A stretch of DNA of 64,000 nt, taken from the NCBI RefSeq assembly GCF_905163445.1, contig NC_053187.1, forward strand, positions 14,927,001 through 14,991,000, written 5' to 3'. The stretch's first letter is position 1. Each line of letters opens with the position of its first letter. The notes under the pieces are model-generated. The model saw only the letters and a list, made by a program, of their open reading frames with translations. It was not told where the DNA came from and ran no database searches. This document shows positions 38,501 to 53,000 of the stretch, one piece after another. Both the position numbers and the translations under genes were made by a program. Origin of the DNA: Pararge aegeria. Its lineage: Eukaryota; Arthropoda; Insecta; Lepidoptera; Nymphalidae.

Positions 38501-40990
38501 AAAATAATTAACTTGAAGTTGAGTTTTTTTTACTTAACATACCTACCTACCTATAATATCGTATACTTCACAGTTACTAAATTTAAAATATATCGTTTTC
38601 CTATTCAAATAGTCATTTAATAAATGATAAATACGTAGTGATATTTAAATTAAAACGCATTTACTTACGAAATAATTTATTTGTTTGTTTATTTATTTAT
38701 TGACGGCAACAATTTTCCACCACGGATCAAACAGAAGCTAGTGGCATCAAAGATTATGCTCATTCACGTAAATTAAATTAGGTACCTACTTAAAAATGTT
38801 AACATGCAAAGGTGTAGTTGTATGTGTGTATGTGTGAGTAAGTGTGTGTTTTGTAGTAGTACGAACTTAAAATCAGAAGTGGGATGATCATTTCATATTC
38901 AGAATATCGTTGGTTATTTGCCGTTTTTATTATTATCAGCTGTTCTCCACAGATTCGTGGGACTGTCTTTGCACCTTAGGTCAGGAGAAAATACATTCTA
39001 CTGTATAAAATGTACAGATTAACGTTACGCAAATTGAGATCGGAGTGGGCCCACAAACGTTAAAAATCTCACTAAACGAAAGAGTCAAAGTAAAAAAAAA
39101 AGTCCGTCACGTAATTAATGGAAGTCTTGGGTACTTACCGGTCTACTTAGCAGGTTTTGGGCCACTTACACCCAAAGCACTTGCCGAGGAAATTGATATA
39201 AACCATAAAAAATGATCACAGCACGTCATGATTCTTGACCTAATTTCTCTTCTATTGTGGATAAGAAACGTCTCGGAGAGTTATTGCAGGATTAAACGGG
39301 GAAAAGGGACCGACAGAATGGTATCCCCTTTTTGTATGCCAATCGTGGGCGTAATGACAGCAAATAAATATTGCTTAGGGGATTAATGCCCAAAATATTT
39401 TGGACGTGTTTACATAACCTGACCTTTGATGCGGTCTGTGATTATATAAGCTAAGTAACTGATATGTTAGATTAACTGCCTTGTTGGTGTAGTGGTTAGC
39501 ATGTTGGATAGAAAACGAGGTTTTGGTTTCGATTTCCGGGTCGGGAAAAATATTCTTAACTACTTTGTTTTGTCTTTTTTTTACAAATACTATTAGTCTA
39601 CAAATACTCAGTCCTAACCAGAATTACTTACTTACTTATCTGATTATATTCCCACATTTATTTCACATTTTATTAGACAGCCGGTTGGCGCAGTGGGTAG
39701 CGACCCTGCTGTCTGCGTCCAACGCCGTGGGTTCGATTCCCACAACTGGAAAACGTGAATGTTTTCAGTGCCTGGGCGTTTGTCTGTATATTGTAAGTAT
39801 TTATGTGTATTATATTAAAAAAAAAATCTTTAGTCATCTGAGTACCCATAACACAAGCGACGCTTACTTTGGGGCTAGATGGCGATGTGTGTATTATCGT
39901 AGTACATTTGTTTTTAGTGATAATATACCCGTAATCCACCAATCTATTTATTTATTTAAGAGCACTAACAACATGCATATTACACGTTTTTTAAACATAG
40001 CACACACACAAAAACATGGACTGATATGCACGTCAATGACAAGTGCACATAGCATTGACAAAGCGTCATGTAAACTTAATTTGGCAAAAAATTAACACAA
40101 AATTTAACTCACCGATAAGAGTTCGGTGAGTTTTTTCTAAAAGCTGTTGGTGAGTCACGGAAGATATCGATGCCAGGTATCTTTTTAGATAACACGTTGT
40201 ATTTCGCACAAATACGTATAATAGGCGCTTGTATTCCGAGATGGGATTTAGTACATGGTATATGAAAAAAATTTGTGGATTTGCAACTTCTGGTATACCG
40301 GCGCGGGACAGTCAGAGATATGATTGAGAAGGTTGTTACATTTAATTTTGTTTTGTAATATTTTATGTAAAAAACAAAGATCAAGAATATCCCGCCTGTT
40401 TCGTAGAGATGTCATTTTCAACACTGCTAATCGCTGATTATATGGCTGCTGTGTGAAAGGCCACCGACATAAAAAGCCAGGTGCCGAGTAAAACCGCGCT
40501 GTATACTTTCAAGCCGCTGCGAGTGCACGCTGTAAGCCGGATTCCAGATAGTACTCGCGTATTCGAGGCTGCTTCTCTAAGGCGTTATATAATATAATTT
40601 TAGTCTTAATGGAAAACCCCCTCGTATTACGTTTTAAGAACCCCAGAAGCTTTGCGGCTTTAGTAACAACATTATTCACATGTGATCTGAAATTTAGCTT
40701 GTTGTCAATAGTGACTAGTAAGTCTTGGATCTCCGGTACAGCTTGCAGTACAACATTACCAATTGAGTAACTAGAGACAAGTGGATTTTACTTTCTTGTA
40801 TATTTTAATCTACATACGGAGGTCGGAGGGTGGATTAAACTCTTCATCAATATATTCAACGAGGGAGGAGACCTGTGGCCAGCAGTGGGAGGAGGTCTTG
40901 TGTTGACTTTTATTGGTTAATTAAAAATTCTAATATTCTTTATTCATGTTGGCCTATCACAGGAACTTATGAAGCGTTCATACTTCATAT

Positions 40991-41053
<63 letters not shown>

Positions 41054-44000
41054 TATTTAATTGTGTAATGGTGATAACTTCGTGGGACAACTTAAACCTA
41101 AAGCTACGCGGGTTCTAAACGCGCTCTGGTCTAGGAGAGTCCACAACAAACTTAACCGGGTATTTTTTTTGTTATCACCATCTCACAGTTCATTAATATT
41201 TATCTATGTAGTTAGAGCAATTAACACTTAGGCTTTTTTATCGTTTAAGTAATCCTTAATATTATAAAAGGATTTTTCTATAAGCTTAAAACTTGTTGAG
41301 AGACAAGTTTTATATAAACTTTAAACTTGTTGAGAGACATTTTATTTTTGTGGCCTCTGCATATCGACACAAAGAAGTACAAAAATCCTGTCAAGTGTAC
41401 CTAAGGCTTAATAACAAGACTAGAACTTCCCCGCAACTTCATTCGCGTAAAACTTTTAATAAGTAAAAGCTTTATCAACTACCACTAATTTAGACACTGC
41501 GTCGCATCGCTAGACTCCTATGGGTCTAACTGTGTTGTTAAAATTTACTAATGTAGTGTTAATAATACCTATGTATCGTCCGTCATTTATTTCCCAATCA
41601 TTGGTAGATACATGAATGTTATTTATATGAATAGATTATTACATCTACAACACAAGATTTGGTTAAATTAGAATTTAGTGCTAATCTTGCAAAGTTGTAA
41701 AAATAAGAAAAAACGCCTCTATTTCCGCCCGTATCTTTGTTATCGATATAACTTACTAGCATAACAATTAGTGACGCATATAAAGCAAATATTTAAAAAT
41801 CACTACGCACTAACATACTCGTAGTTAGTTACACACAATCCAAATATTTAACAAAATAATGAGACGCATTAATCGGGCCATATCAGCAGTTAACCGGGCA
41901 GTTAATATTGACTCTAGGATGTAAGTAGTTAATTACCCAATTGACTGCCTTCCGAACCGGTGGTAGAGTCACTACACACAGACAGGCTTGACGTTTCAAA
42001 AGTGCTTATATTAGGCCTTCTTGAAATAAATGAATTTTGAATTTTGACGCGAGGAGTAAGCAATAAGAGTCAAAATACAATTAGAACGAAAGTAGAGGAT
42101 ACTGCGAGCAATACCTATCATCGTCTAATCAACCGATTTCGACTCAGACAACGAATATGTTGTAGTTTTTCCAGATTCTTCCAGAAGTTTCCACGGTCCA
42201 TAAGCCAATTGAGAAAAGCGACGGGGGGTGGGCAAGCTCGAAGCTTCTCCAGCAATTGAGTTCATCCTCGATTTTGTCAGGGAACGTCGACCTAACGTCC
42301 AGAGTGGCAAGTGTCAGGTTTTCTTTCTATGTATACTTATTCGATAGCGTGAAAGTTAACTACGCTTTATATGGTATTGAAAGAGCGCCATCTAGCTATA
42401 ATCAAAACGGCTAGCATGGGCAGAAGACATTTATCTCCCCGGAGTAAGGATAAATAATTATCTTATCCCACAGCTTTATAAACTTTCAGAGCATAAAATA
42501 CAAATAATATATGTGTAATAATAAACGGGGGTAGACTTCTCCTATTCCATGTTCGCGTTAGCAGATGGACACTTTAATTATATCCCCTATATATATATTA
42601 TGTCATCGGTTGAAATTTGTTGTCTCAAAGAACGTAGTAAATAACGTGTTTGGGTCGCCTTTCCAGGCAAATGACGTTGGGATTCAGCGTAAAGATGTAC
42701 GCCTGAAGCTCAACATTTCCTATAAACAAACTTACATAAATTGGTAATCAGATTTGTGTACAAGTAGATACTTACATATCTTAGTTACATAAGCGGCATG
42801 AAAAATAAACAATATCAGAATTAAAGAAGAATTCAAAAATCATTTTCTACTTCAACTGGCCTCATGCATGATTACTTTAAAAAGATTAACGGAATGGTTT
42901 TGATAAGTAAGTCACAAATCAGATATTTAATTAGGGTAGTTAATAGAAAATAGTTATTTACTATATAGTTTTAAATCATATTCATAATATATTTTTAGAC
43001 AGCCGATTGCTCGATTCCCACGAGTCGAAAATGTTTTGGGATGAACATTAATTTTTTAAGCATAGATCAACGGGTACATACCACGATAATATTTTGAATT
43101 ATTATCGTGGCATGTACCCGTTGATCTATCCTTGAAAAATGTTGGTTAACCACGAAAATCTTAGTTTAAAATCTTTAATGAACATTAATGTTACCTGCAT
43201 ATTATAAGTATTTATGAATATTATTCATTTTTTATCTCAGTGCCCATAACACAAGCTACGCTTACTTTGGGGCATGGTGGCGATTTTTTACTGTCGTAAT
43301 ATATTTATTTCTTTATTTTTTTATTTACAACAAAAAGTGACCCGCGCGAAAACATCGCACTGGTAACATAATATCTGCTAATTTTAAAGCTATCTTCGGA
43401 AAAATACAAGACAACGCATGCCGATCAAGTATAGAAAATGTGCGCAAAGTATTAAATAAATTCCGTGGAGGATAAGATAAGTAATCGGTACAGCTGAAGT
43501 GCTTTCAAATAGAAGTAAGATGAATCTGTCAAGTCGGGATCGCAAAAGCCATCAGCGTTAGATCGAGCAGCGATTGTCGGGATTAATCGAACACCCTTTA
43601 ATACAGCGCCGCTTGTGTTCCAGACTTCCGAATTAATATTCTGGTTGTATTATTTTTAGAAACCTGTACTGAGTTCAAATTACTCCTACGGAAGAATAAT
43701 TACTTTTAATATAGAAATTAAACTAGCTGTCTAACGTGGTTTGTATTTGAGGACCTCCCTGGCGCAACGGTCATTGACCATACTATTTCCATCATTTATT
43801 GATTTCATTTTTTTTTAATTCTTAACAATGCTTGAAAAAAAACCATTAAAAATTTATAAGAAAAAACATCCACCCTCCACTTGCGGGGCTTTTGAATGCC
43901 CATGCAACCGGCGGTCAAGGCTCCAGAGTGAGGAACCTCCTCACAATATGCGCCGTTTCAAGGACTACTGCCTTCTGTATCGGATCCTTGATCCAACAAT

Positions 44001-47000
44001 CAAGCGAAGGACCATTGACTGAAACGACGATCGGAACAATAACGGTCGACTCAACATTCCACATGGCGGTAATCTCGTGAGCAAGTAACCATTGACCATC
44101 ATTATTATCATCGTATGCAATGCGCGGCCACTTCTGGACATAAGAACGTCTTTTGTGAGAAGTTCAAATTGCACGATCTTGTGCCTCTTGCGTCTATACG
44201 ACTCTCACCTACTGCAATGCATTACTATTAAATGACCATATATATGTAACGCAAAAAACTTGAAGGAAATGCAGGCACTTAAATGCAAACATTAATGGAC
44301 TGAAAAAAACATGACCTGGCGGGTTCTCGCTATAACTATCGTACAAGGACATAAATGTAAGGGAGACCATGTTTGTATTTACATACGAATAATCGGATTT
44401 ATTCAAATGATATTCGTACGAGTTCGAAATGACCTTGTCATTTTTTCGTTCTTTAACGAAAAGAATACCAGGACATTAATTACTATTGATATGACAAGAA
44501 TAAACTATATAATAATTGGAAGGCTAAAAATCTTATTGTAGGAGACGCAATTTAAATGGAGAATGACTAAAGCTTTTTTGCCTCGTAAGTAAGACTTCGG
44601 CTTGCCTTTCGGGGTAGCCGAGTTGGATTCCCGGCTGGCACGTCCCTAACTATATAGAAGCAGGTATGTGCGTTCTAATTAATAAAATATTACTTGATAT
44701 AACGGTGAAGGAAAAAGTGAGAAAACCCTGACAGTGTGCTGAGTGCGAGACATTTCATCTATTCGATCAGGTAAAAGTTAATTATGATTTGTATAGCGTC
44801 GAAAGAGCTCCATCTGTGGTCCCTAGATACAAATCATACTTAGTTAACTTTCACGCGATCGATAGATAAAAAATCTTGCACTCAGCACACAGTTCTCGAT
44901 AATTTCCTTAAACGACAGTACCAATTCGAAATTGGCCAGCGTGGTGGACTACAGCAAAACTGTTATCAATCGAAGAGAAGTGCCGTGCTTTGTAGGCCGG
45001 TGAAAGGTAGGTGATGACTGTCACACGACTTAAAAACGACGGGGTGTTATCTATGAGTTTGTCTGTGTGTTTGTGTCTTTCTGTGTCATGTGGTGTTTCA
45101 TAGCTCCCAAACGGCTGACCTATTTTTATTTTTGTTTTAAATATGAATTAGTGTGAGTGTTCTTTGCTATGTTTGATAAAACCAGGCTGAGATGGCCGCC
45201 GCTGCCACAAAATGGCGGATTACATAATTTAGGAATAAAAATCTGTTCCCCTGCACCCGACCAGGAGACAGATCAAACTTGATGTGTAAACTACATTGAA
45301 AGTCGTTAATTTTAAAATTATTCTTCGAATGATTCGCATGTTTTCGAACTCGATCCAATATGAAACGGACAAACGCAACAAAAATCCTAACCTATTATTA
45401 TACTCTTTATTTTTATACCACAACATTAACATATACAAAATATAATAAAATCAAAAACATAAAGAAAGAAGTAGAATACAAGAGGCGGCCTTATTGCTTA
45501 ATAGCGATCTCTGCCAGGCAACTTTTGAATTAGGAAAAAAAGAAGAGGAGAATAGACTGCAGGTGGTCCAAATTTTTAAAATGCGAATAACTACATAAAC
45601 TAGTGTACAAAAATTGATCAAAAGTACATAATATAATTAAACTAATATATATAATAACAACACTTACATATTTAAATACTTTAAAATACATTAAATAACT
45701 GTGTGAGTTAACCTAACTGTGTAAACCGTCTTAAAAATCAAGTAAGGTTATTTACTCATTTCATCAAATATAACTAAAGCTAAAAACTCAATTTTAAAAT
45801 TAGCTTTAATTTAAAAAAAAAAAAAATTATAGACCATTGTTGCCCACGTTATTCGTCCACGTTTACTACGGTTTTTTTTTAATTCCGTGGGAAGCGATTA
45901 TTTTCCGGGGATAAAGATTGGCCAGCGACCCTACTTTCTGAGTCCAATGCCGTGGGTTCGATTCCAAAACTGGAAAATGTTTTTGTGATGAATATGAATG
46001 TTTTTCAATGTCTGGGTGTTTATATGTATATTATAGGTATTTAAGTATATTATTCATAAACTAATTCAACAGTTATCTTAGTACCCATAACACAAGCGAC
46101 GCTTACTTTGGGGACTAGATGGCGATGTGTGTATTACCGTAGTATATTTTATTTATTCGTTAGAACCTACACAAACCTATGTACCTATAGTGATTTCATT
46201 TGTATCCCTTTATTTATTGTTTAGAATCTAATTTTCCACGTAGTCTTGTAAATTAGTTTATTATCTCACGACTTCGTGATTTATTTATTCACCGAGCATT
46301 GTTAGGTCTTACCTAGGTTCGTACTTTGGTGAAATTGTCATTTTTGTTGTTTAAATGTCCGTCTGTCAGAACCCTATACCAAAATTTTAAATTATGGCAA
46401 ATATTACAGAGCCTTACAAGGCCCATTCTATGCGACCATGCTTCGAAACTTTTGAAGTAAAATGCAAACCATCTTATTTGAGAAACAGTCTACCTTATTA
46501 TGAGAACATTTATGAGAACATCGACTAAAACAGGCGGATGTTTAATGTAGTCACATTGTAAACTCCACAAACTGGATACGATTCGAGGCTTTGTACAGTA
46601 TTAGGTATTCTGTGACGTAGTTTTATCGTTCAAATAATCTTTAATCGTGCAGTAATAAGGTTTGTTGCAATAGCTAAGTGCTTTGAATTTAAATCGATTT
46701 TAAACTTCGGTATATGTGCATTTTGAAGGCACTTTGTTTATGTACATTTAAATAGTTTTTTTTCGCACACACATATTTAATATATAGACGATATATTGAT
46801 TACCAACACTGAACCACAGCAGAAAATATAGCAATTCCCTGAGAAACAAGAAATTCCTCGTAAGTTAATTAAGTAAGTAGGTACGACTAAACTGTAAAAC
46901 CTATCCTGGTGAATTGAAGCACAGATAAAGTGTACTTCCTTGTGTCACGTAAAAAGATCTTATTCCCACGGGAGGTTAAAAAGATTTGAAACAAATTCCA

Positions 47001-50000
47001 CGATAGCGTCGTGGAATTAGTTTCCAAACATTTTTTTGAATTATCATAATCACATCCACACATTGGTGGACTCCACACGCCTTTGAGAACATGAGAGACC
47101 TCTCAGGCAAGAAGGTTTCCTCACGATGTTTTCCTTTACCGTAATATTTTAATAACATAAAACGCACACAACTTAGAAAAGTTAGTGGTTAAAACTCGGC
47201 CCCCCGAAAGTGAGACCGAAGTCCTAACCACAAGGCTATCACGTGTTTAGGCATCTAATAAAAATTCTAATTCTCGCCAGACTACAAAACATTTCAATAT
47301 TAATGAGTGATCTTTAGCTCTACATCCGTATGAATCGCATCCAGCGTTATCATATAACGTGTTGAAGTCGTTGATCGCATATTATCTACACTATCTATCA
47401 CAATAGCCTATCAGCTTCACGACTCATAGGAGAGAAGGTTTTGGAGCATAGACCCAATACGCCGTTCCAGTTCGGGTTTGTGAGCTTTAACGACTATTGT
47501 CACAAGTTAGTGATAGTAACCGGGACCGACGGCTTAACCAATTTCCTAACTGCGGGGCTGGTATTGAATTTTTTTTACATCAAAAACACAATACCTTATT
47601 ATTTTAGTCCGACCCGTGATTCCAGCCCAGGACTTTGTGATCCGTTGTTAAAAATGCAAAAATTGCCACTAGACCAACTATACCATCATAATTAATATTA
47701 CAAAGCTGAAAAGTTTGTTTGGTTGAACCAGCTCATCTCAGGAAGTACTGGTTCGAATTTATCTTTGATAGTCTATTTTTCGAGGAAGCCTATAGGCTAT
47801 AACAACATCACGCTACGACCAATAGTAGTGGAGCTACTACTAATAAAACAATTCAAAAATTAGGGAAAAATTATTCCTTTTTTGAGCTTCGGTTGCGAAC
47901 AATGCGGACACAGTAAAAGTTACGCCAAAATAATTTATGCAAGAATTGTTAGCCCTTCAAAAGTAAAACAAAATCTGTGTCAACGTATTTTATCTATCTT
48001 TTAAGCTTGACTCATACGCGGACGAAGTCGCGACGGATTGCTAGTATATTATATAAGTTACATCAACCAATGAACGTCCACAGCTGGACATTCTTATGTA
48101 GTAGGGATTTCCAAACTCAACTGTCTTGTACCACTTGTGTTGATAAGCTTCTTGCGATCCACTTGATGTCATAGACCCACCCAGTGTTGGGTTATGCCCT
48201 CGTATTCTGTAACATTCCGTGGCGATTTTGTTACGCAATCATACTTTTTTTTATTCCACTATAATTTAGACTGCCATATCGCCTGATAACATCAGGTGAT
48301 AATGCAGTCTAAGAAGGTAACGGGGTAGTTACTTAACCGGTTCATCATGCCGGAACGCTAAATCGGTATGCGGCACGTCTTTGTCGGTAGGCAGGGTGGT
48401 AACTAGCTACGGCTGAACCCTTACAGACCAGAAGAAAGTTCAGAAATTATAAATTCTGAAATTGTCCTTTCCGGGGACAAAACCCGGGACCTCCCACCTA
48501 AGCCCACAATACAACCACTGCGCCAGGTCATCGGAAAAAAACTTTTTGTACGAAAACGACCTTTCCAAAAAGTTACAGATTACGCCACCTCAGCTAAGTT
48601 AACTCACTAGATAGACAGTTAAATACTCCAGGTATGGCTTGTTGCAAGGCACTAACTAGTGGCGTGGAGTTTCTTTTAAAATTATCATGTTCAGGCTTAT
48701 GTAGTTCCACTAACAAGAATCAGTGAGATGATTCAAAGATGGTACTGTTTGATTGGCCATGCGCTGTATATTATAGGTATCTTCCTAGAAATAATGTGAC
48801 TTTAAATAACAGATCTCTATGGAACTAATTTTTAGGGAACAGTGCCATTTTTACAACCGCTTGGCGCAGTGTGCAGCGACCCTGCTTCCTGCGTCCAGGG
48901 CCGTGGGTTCGATTCCCACAACTGGAAAAATGTTTGAGTGATGAACATGAATGTTTTTCAGTGCCTGGGTGATTATCTCTGTATTATAAGTAGTTATGTG
49001 TATTATATTCATAAAAATAGCTATCTTGGCACCCATAACACAAACTACGCTTACTTTGGGGCTAGAAGGCGATGTGTGTGTTGTCGTAGTATATTTATTT
49101 ATTATTAATTATTTAATTTTGGAGTCCAACAAGTTTTCATTTACATGAAAAAAAAGTTATATTTCAAGTGTTCGTCTTTCAATCTTCAATCTTTTAATGA
49201 TAAACAAGTTAACGTTAAGTTTAATTAAGTTAAGTTCTGAAAGGTTTGAGCGAATTTAATTGTGTAGGCATACTTATTCCGTGTCAGTACATAGAGTTCT
49301 TTTCGTCCAAGTTTTAGTGGCTTGAATCTTTCTTATAATGATAGTAAAAATCATTGATATTAATCGTTGATATATAACTGTTTAATATGTATGAGCTGTT
49401 ACAGCTACCTGGATGTGTCATTTTAAATAGCAGCTTACTTAAACTTGTTTCATACAAGTTTTCTTCGACACATTACCACGCCATTTTAAAAACCGTAAAA
49501 CGAGTTTCGTTTATGAAAATCACTCAGCTGTACACAGCTTCAATCCAGCCGGTTTTTCAAGCGTCAAATATTATTACTTAATTGTGGCCGAATTATTGAC
49601 GTTATGTCAGGTTTTGTAAATTAAATCTGTTCTCCTGAACTACGCCAGGTTATCTAACAAAAAAATATGTTCGGGTAAGTGTGTAAGTTATATATTCCTA
49701 ATTTATGCATATAGTAACAGAAATTAGAAATTACTAGTAGTTTAGTGTAAATAGAATGTCACCTCATTTCTTTTTTTAAAGATTAATAATAAAAAATAAA
49801 CTTTTTTAAAGTCTATTTATTTGTACTTCACTCAGAGCGACGCACTTTTAGGGTTAGGGTAGGTTAGGGTACAAACGGGTGAGGTTTTGGCTGCGTTTTC
49901 CTGTATCCCGGGTATCCCCGAGTTAACCCAGACAAGGCAATAAACGGGTGAGGATTTCGGCTCGGCTGTCCTGTACCCCGGGCAAAAGTACCTTCCTACT

Positions 50001-53000
50001 TTTAATTATACATTTTGATTCCCATATTTTGGTATATATATGTGAAGACACAAAAGTTTAAAAAATTATTCGCGATAATCTTATGCCTTTAGTTACTTTT
50101 CAAGTTGACAAATGTCGCATGCGCGTTTGCGTTAATACGTTAACTTATATAGACGACCAACAAATGCATCAAATGATGCGATTTGACGATTACGTATACT
50201 TCGACAGATCTTAAATTTGTGAAACTGTGCAAGTTTCAGTTGAAAAAGACACCAACCTTTCCGTTGAGTTATAAAACAGAGCCGCCTGCCTTTTTAAATC
50301 ATCACTGACAGAATTGTCTTCATTCATTGTCACACTACACCGGGGGTCACTGTTTCGCAAGTTTCTCTAGAATTCTAAACCGCACCAAACGAAATTATAC
50401 TTTAAATTTTAGAGCGCAAGGTTACTTTTTGTTCACGTTGGAGAAACTCTGGAATTCAAAGGCCGGCAAGCCTTTCGACGCCCGCGCCTCTCACTGTACT
50501 AACAGACACCACTCACGCGTTTATACCCCCACTATCCAAGGCATATAAGCATTGTTGATAGCGTATTACAGACTATGGCTTTCTAATAATGGGACCGATC
50601 AAATTCTGATATCGAATGACCTTTAGGCTATGTTCACACGAAACTTTATAGCCGCCAAATACGAACGACCTACAGTCACGGAATTTTCCGATTCTTCAAA
50701 CTATAGCAAACCTAATCTAACGCTTTAATGGTCTCGTCATGGAGGTCCATTTTGAGGGAGTCATAAAATATAATGAACGCCTATACTATCAGTTCATTTG
50801 ACCTTCCCACTCTTAAATCAGCGAAAGTGGAAACCTGGATATTATTTTCTTGCTTTTTTTAGAGTAATATTTTTTTTTATGAATATAGGTACTAGCGTAC
50901 CCAGCCCGCTTCGCCGGTCTAGATTTTGCTTTATTTTATTTAAACAATAAACTTACATCGTTAAATTTTTCATTTAAGTCTCATAAATTCGTGATTAAAT
51001 CATTTATTTCTCCGTATTCATTCTCTTCTATTCTCTTCTCGAGCGGGTGAAGATCATTATCTACACCCATGTACACCCAACAATAGAATATCATCATAGT
51101 AGATAAAAGCTGTATTTGACATTTCAAAAATAGGAGTGCTCCGATCATCACCAAACTTTACAGGTTTTCTCGCCAGGTCAATCCGGAGATTTCGTTTTGT
51201 TGAAATCGGTCCAGCAGTTTCGGAGCCTATACGGAACATACCCACATACTTTCTCTTTTATATATATAGATAGATAGATATATTATATCGCCATCTCTCC
51301 CCAAAGAAAGCGTAGCTTGTGTTGTATGGTACTAAGATGACTGATGAATATTTTATGAATAATATACATAAATACTTAGAATAAATATATATATATATAA
51401 AACCCCAGACACTGAAAAACATTAATGCTCATCACACAAACATTTTCCAATAGTGGGAATCGAACCCACCAGAGCAACACTGTGCAAGCCATGCAAGGAA
51501 CACATCTTACAAGTACCAAAATGTACGACGCCCTTGAGACCGGAGCACAGTAATGCGGTAATAGGCATGGCAGTTGTAGTTCCCCTCACAAGCTCTGCAA
51601 CAAGAAGCTAGGCTACTACTTCACTTACTTTAAGTAGTAGAGATTTTTGCTCGAGAGCTCGTCTGAGAAAGCGTTTGCATGCTTATGCCTATTTCCTGTG
51701 TTCCAGTCTGAGATCGCAGTTGCCGGTCTACTTACAGGCATCATGGACACAGAGCGGCATTTTGTAAAACAAGTTCTTTGCATGCCCTGCGAACTGTTTT
51801 CCACTGACCATGAGTGGGCCATATACATGATCCGTCAATTGTTTTTTTTTAAAAAACCTTTGTATGAGAGAGATTGCCTTGTAGAGTGTGTGTGAACGAT
51901 GCCTTAGTCCTCCCTGGCTTGATTACATTTGCGAGAATCCCCTAGAGCAACACCACGACGTCAATATAATTTACGAGTTGGCGGTGACGTGTTTAGTTTA
52001 CTTATATTATGAGGTATGTGCGAAATATGCTTTTGAACGCGTTAAGCAATATCACTTTAAGATAGAATCTGTACTATCTACCTACTTCAAGAAATTATGA
52101 ATTGTGTTTAATCTATTTCCAAAACCAAAATCGCAGATATTCACAATGTTTTTCACTGTTTAGTAGACATTTTGCACGTTTTCGTTTTATTTAGTGCAGG
52201 TGCTAAGTCCTATTTAAATTCACTCACTTTGGTTAATTGTAAAAAGAAATTGTTGTAAAAGTTGAAGAAGAAAAGAGGATACTTTATTGCACATATAACA
52301 TACAGGAAAAGAAACAGTAAGGAGTATACAGTAAACAATGTAGACATGCAAAGGAGGCCTTATTAGACCAAAAAGCCAGTTTTTTTTTGTTAAGAAAATA
52401 GTATTCAAAGTTATTATGCACACTTGCAGATGCGTTGGTCCTAGCACAATCAAATACCTACAAATATTAGCACTTACAAATACATAGTAGGGAAATATCT
52501 CTTATCTCAAGTATTATTAATCTATATACCTATTAGTTGAGATTTGTTTACATGTGCTTGGGTAAATATAATTTTTGAATTTCCTGGGCTAGTCTGGCAG
52601 ATGGTCTGTGGTTAGTTACCATTCCACTGAAAAAGTGCCGCCAAAGAATTTAGAATTCCAGTCACAGAGAAACCTCAGAGACAATATAGTTTAAATGTAA
52701 CTTCTATACTAAATCACCTGCATCATAACATAAGTTACTAAACTGTACCTATTAGTTGACATTTGTTAACATCAGCATAATAGAGAAATTTATAACTCCC
52801 CCGTACAGTGGTCCTCTAAGTGGGAGGTCCTGCGTTCAATCTCCAATTTGGGTAAATATAATTTTTGAATTTCCTGGCAGAGGGTTGTGGTTAGTTACCA
52901 CTTTACTGACAAAGATGACAAAACTCATAAGATAATATGGTTGTAATATCATTGCTATAATAAATCATCTGCATATGAGAATACTAAACTATACCTATTA

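Noticed and set aside
39523..40095. 190-codon plus-strand ORF
   Set aside because: Runs through a SINE family B copy (RWRCV, HLSTHNTS... peptides recur in every copy); low-complexity and repeat-derived.
48041..48238. 65-codon minus-strand ORF
   Set aside because: RTE-type LINE 3' remnant.
51625..51895. Overlapping ORFs on both strands
   Set aside because: Lie within repeat family N, present three times in the window.
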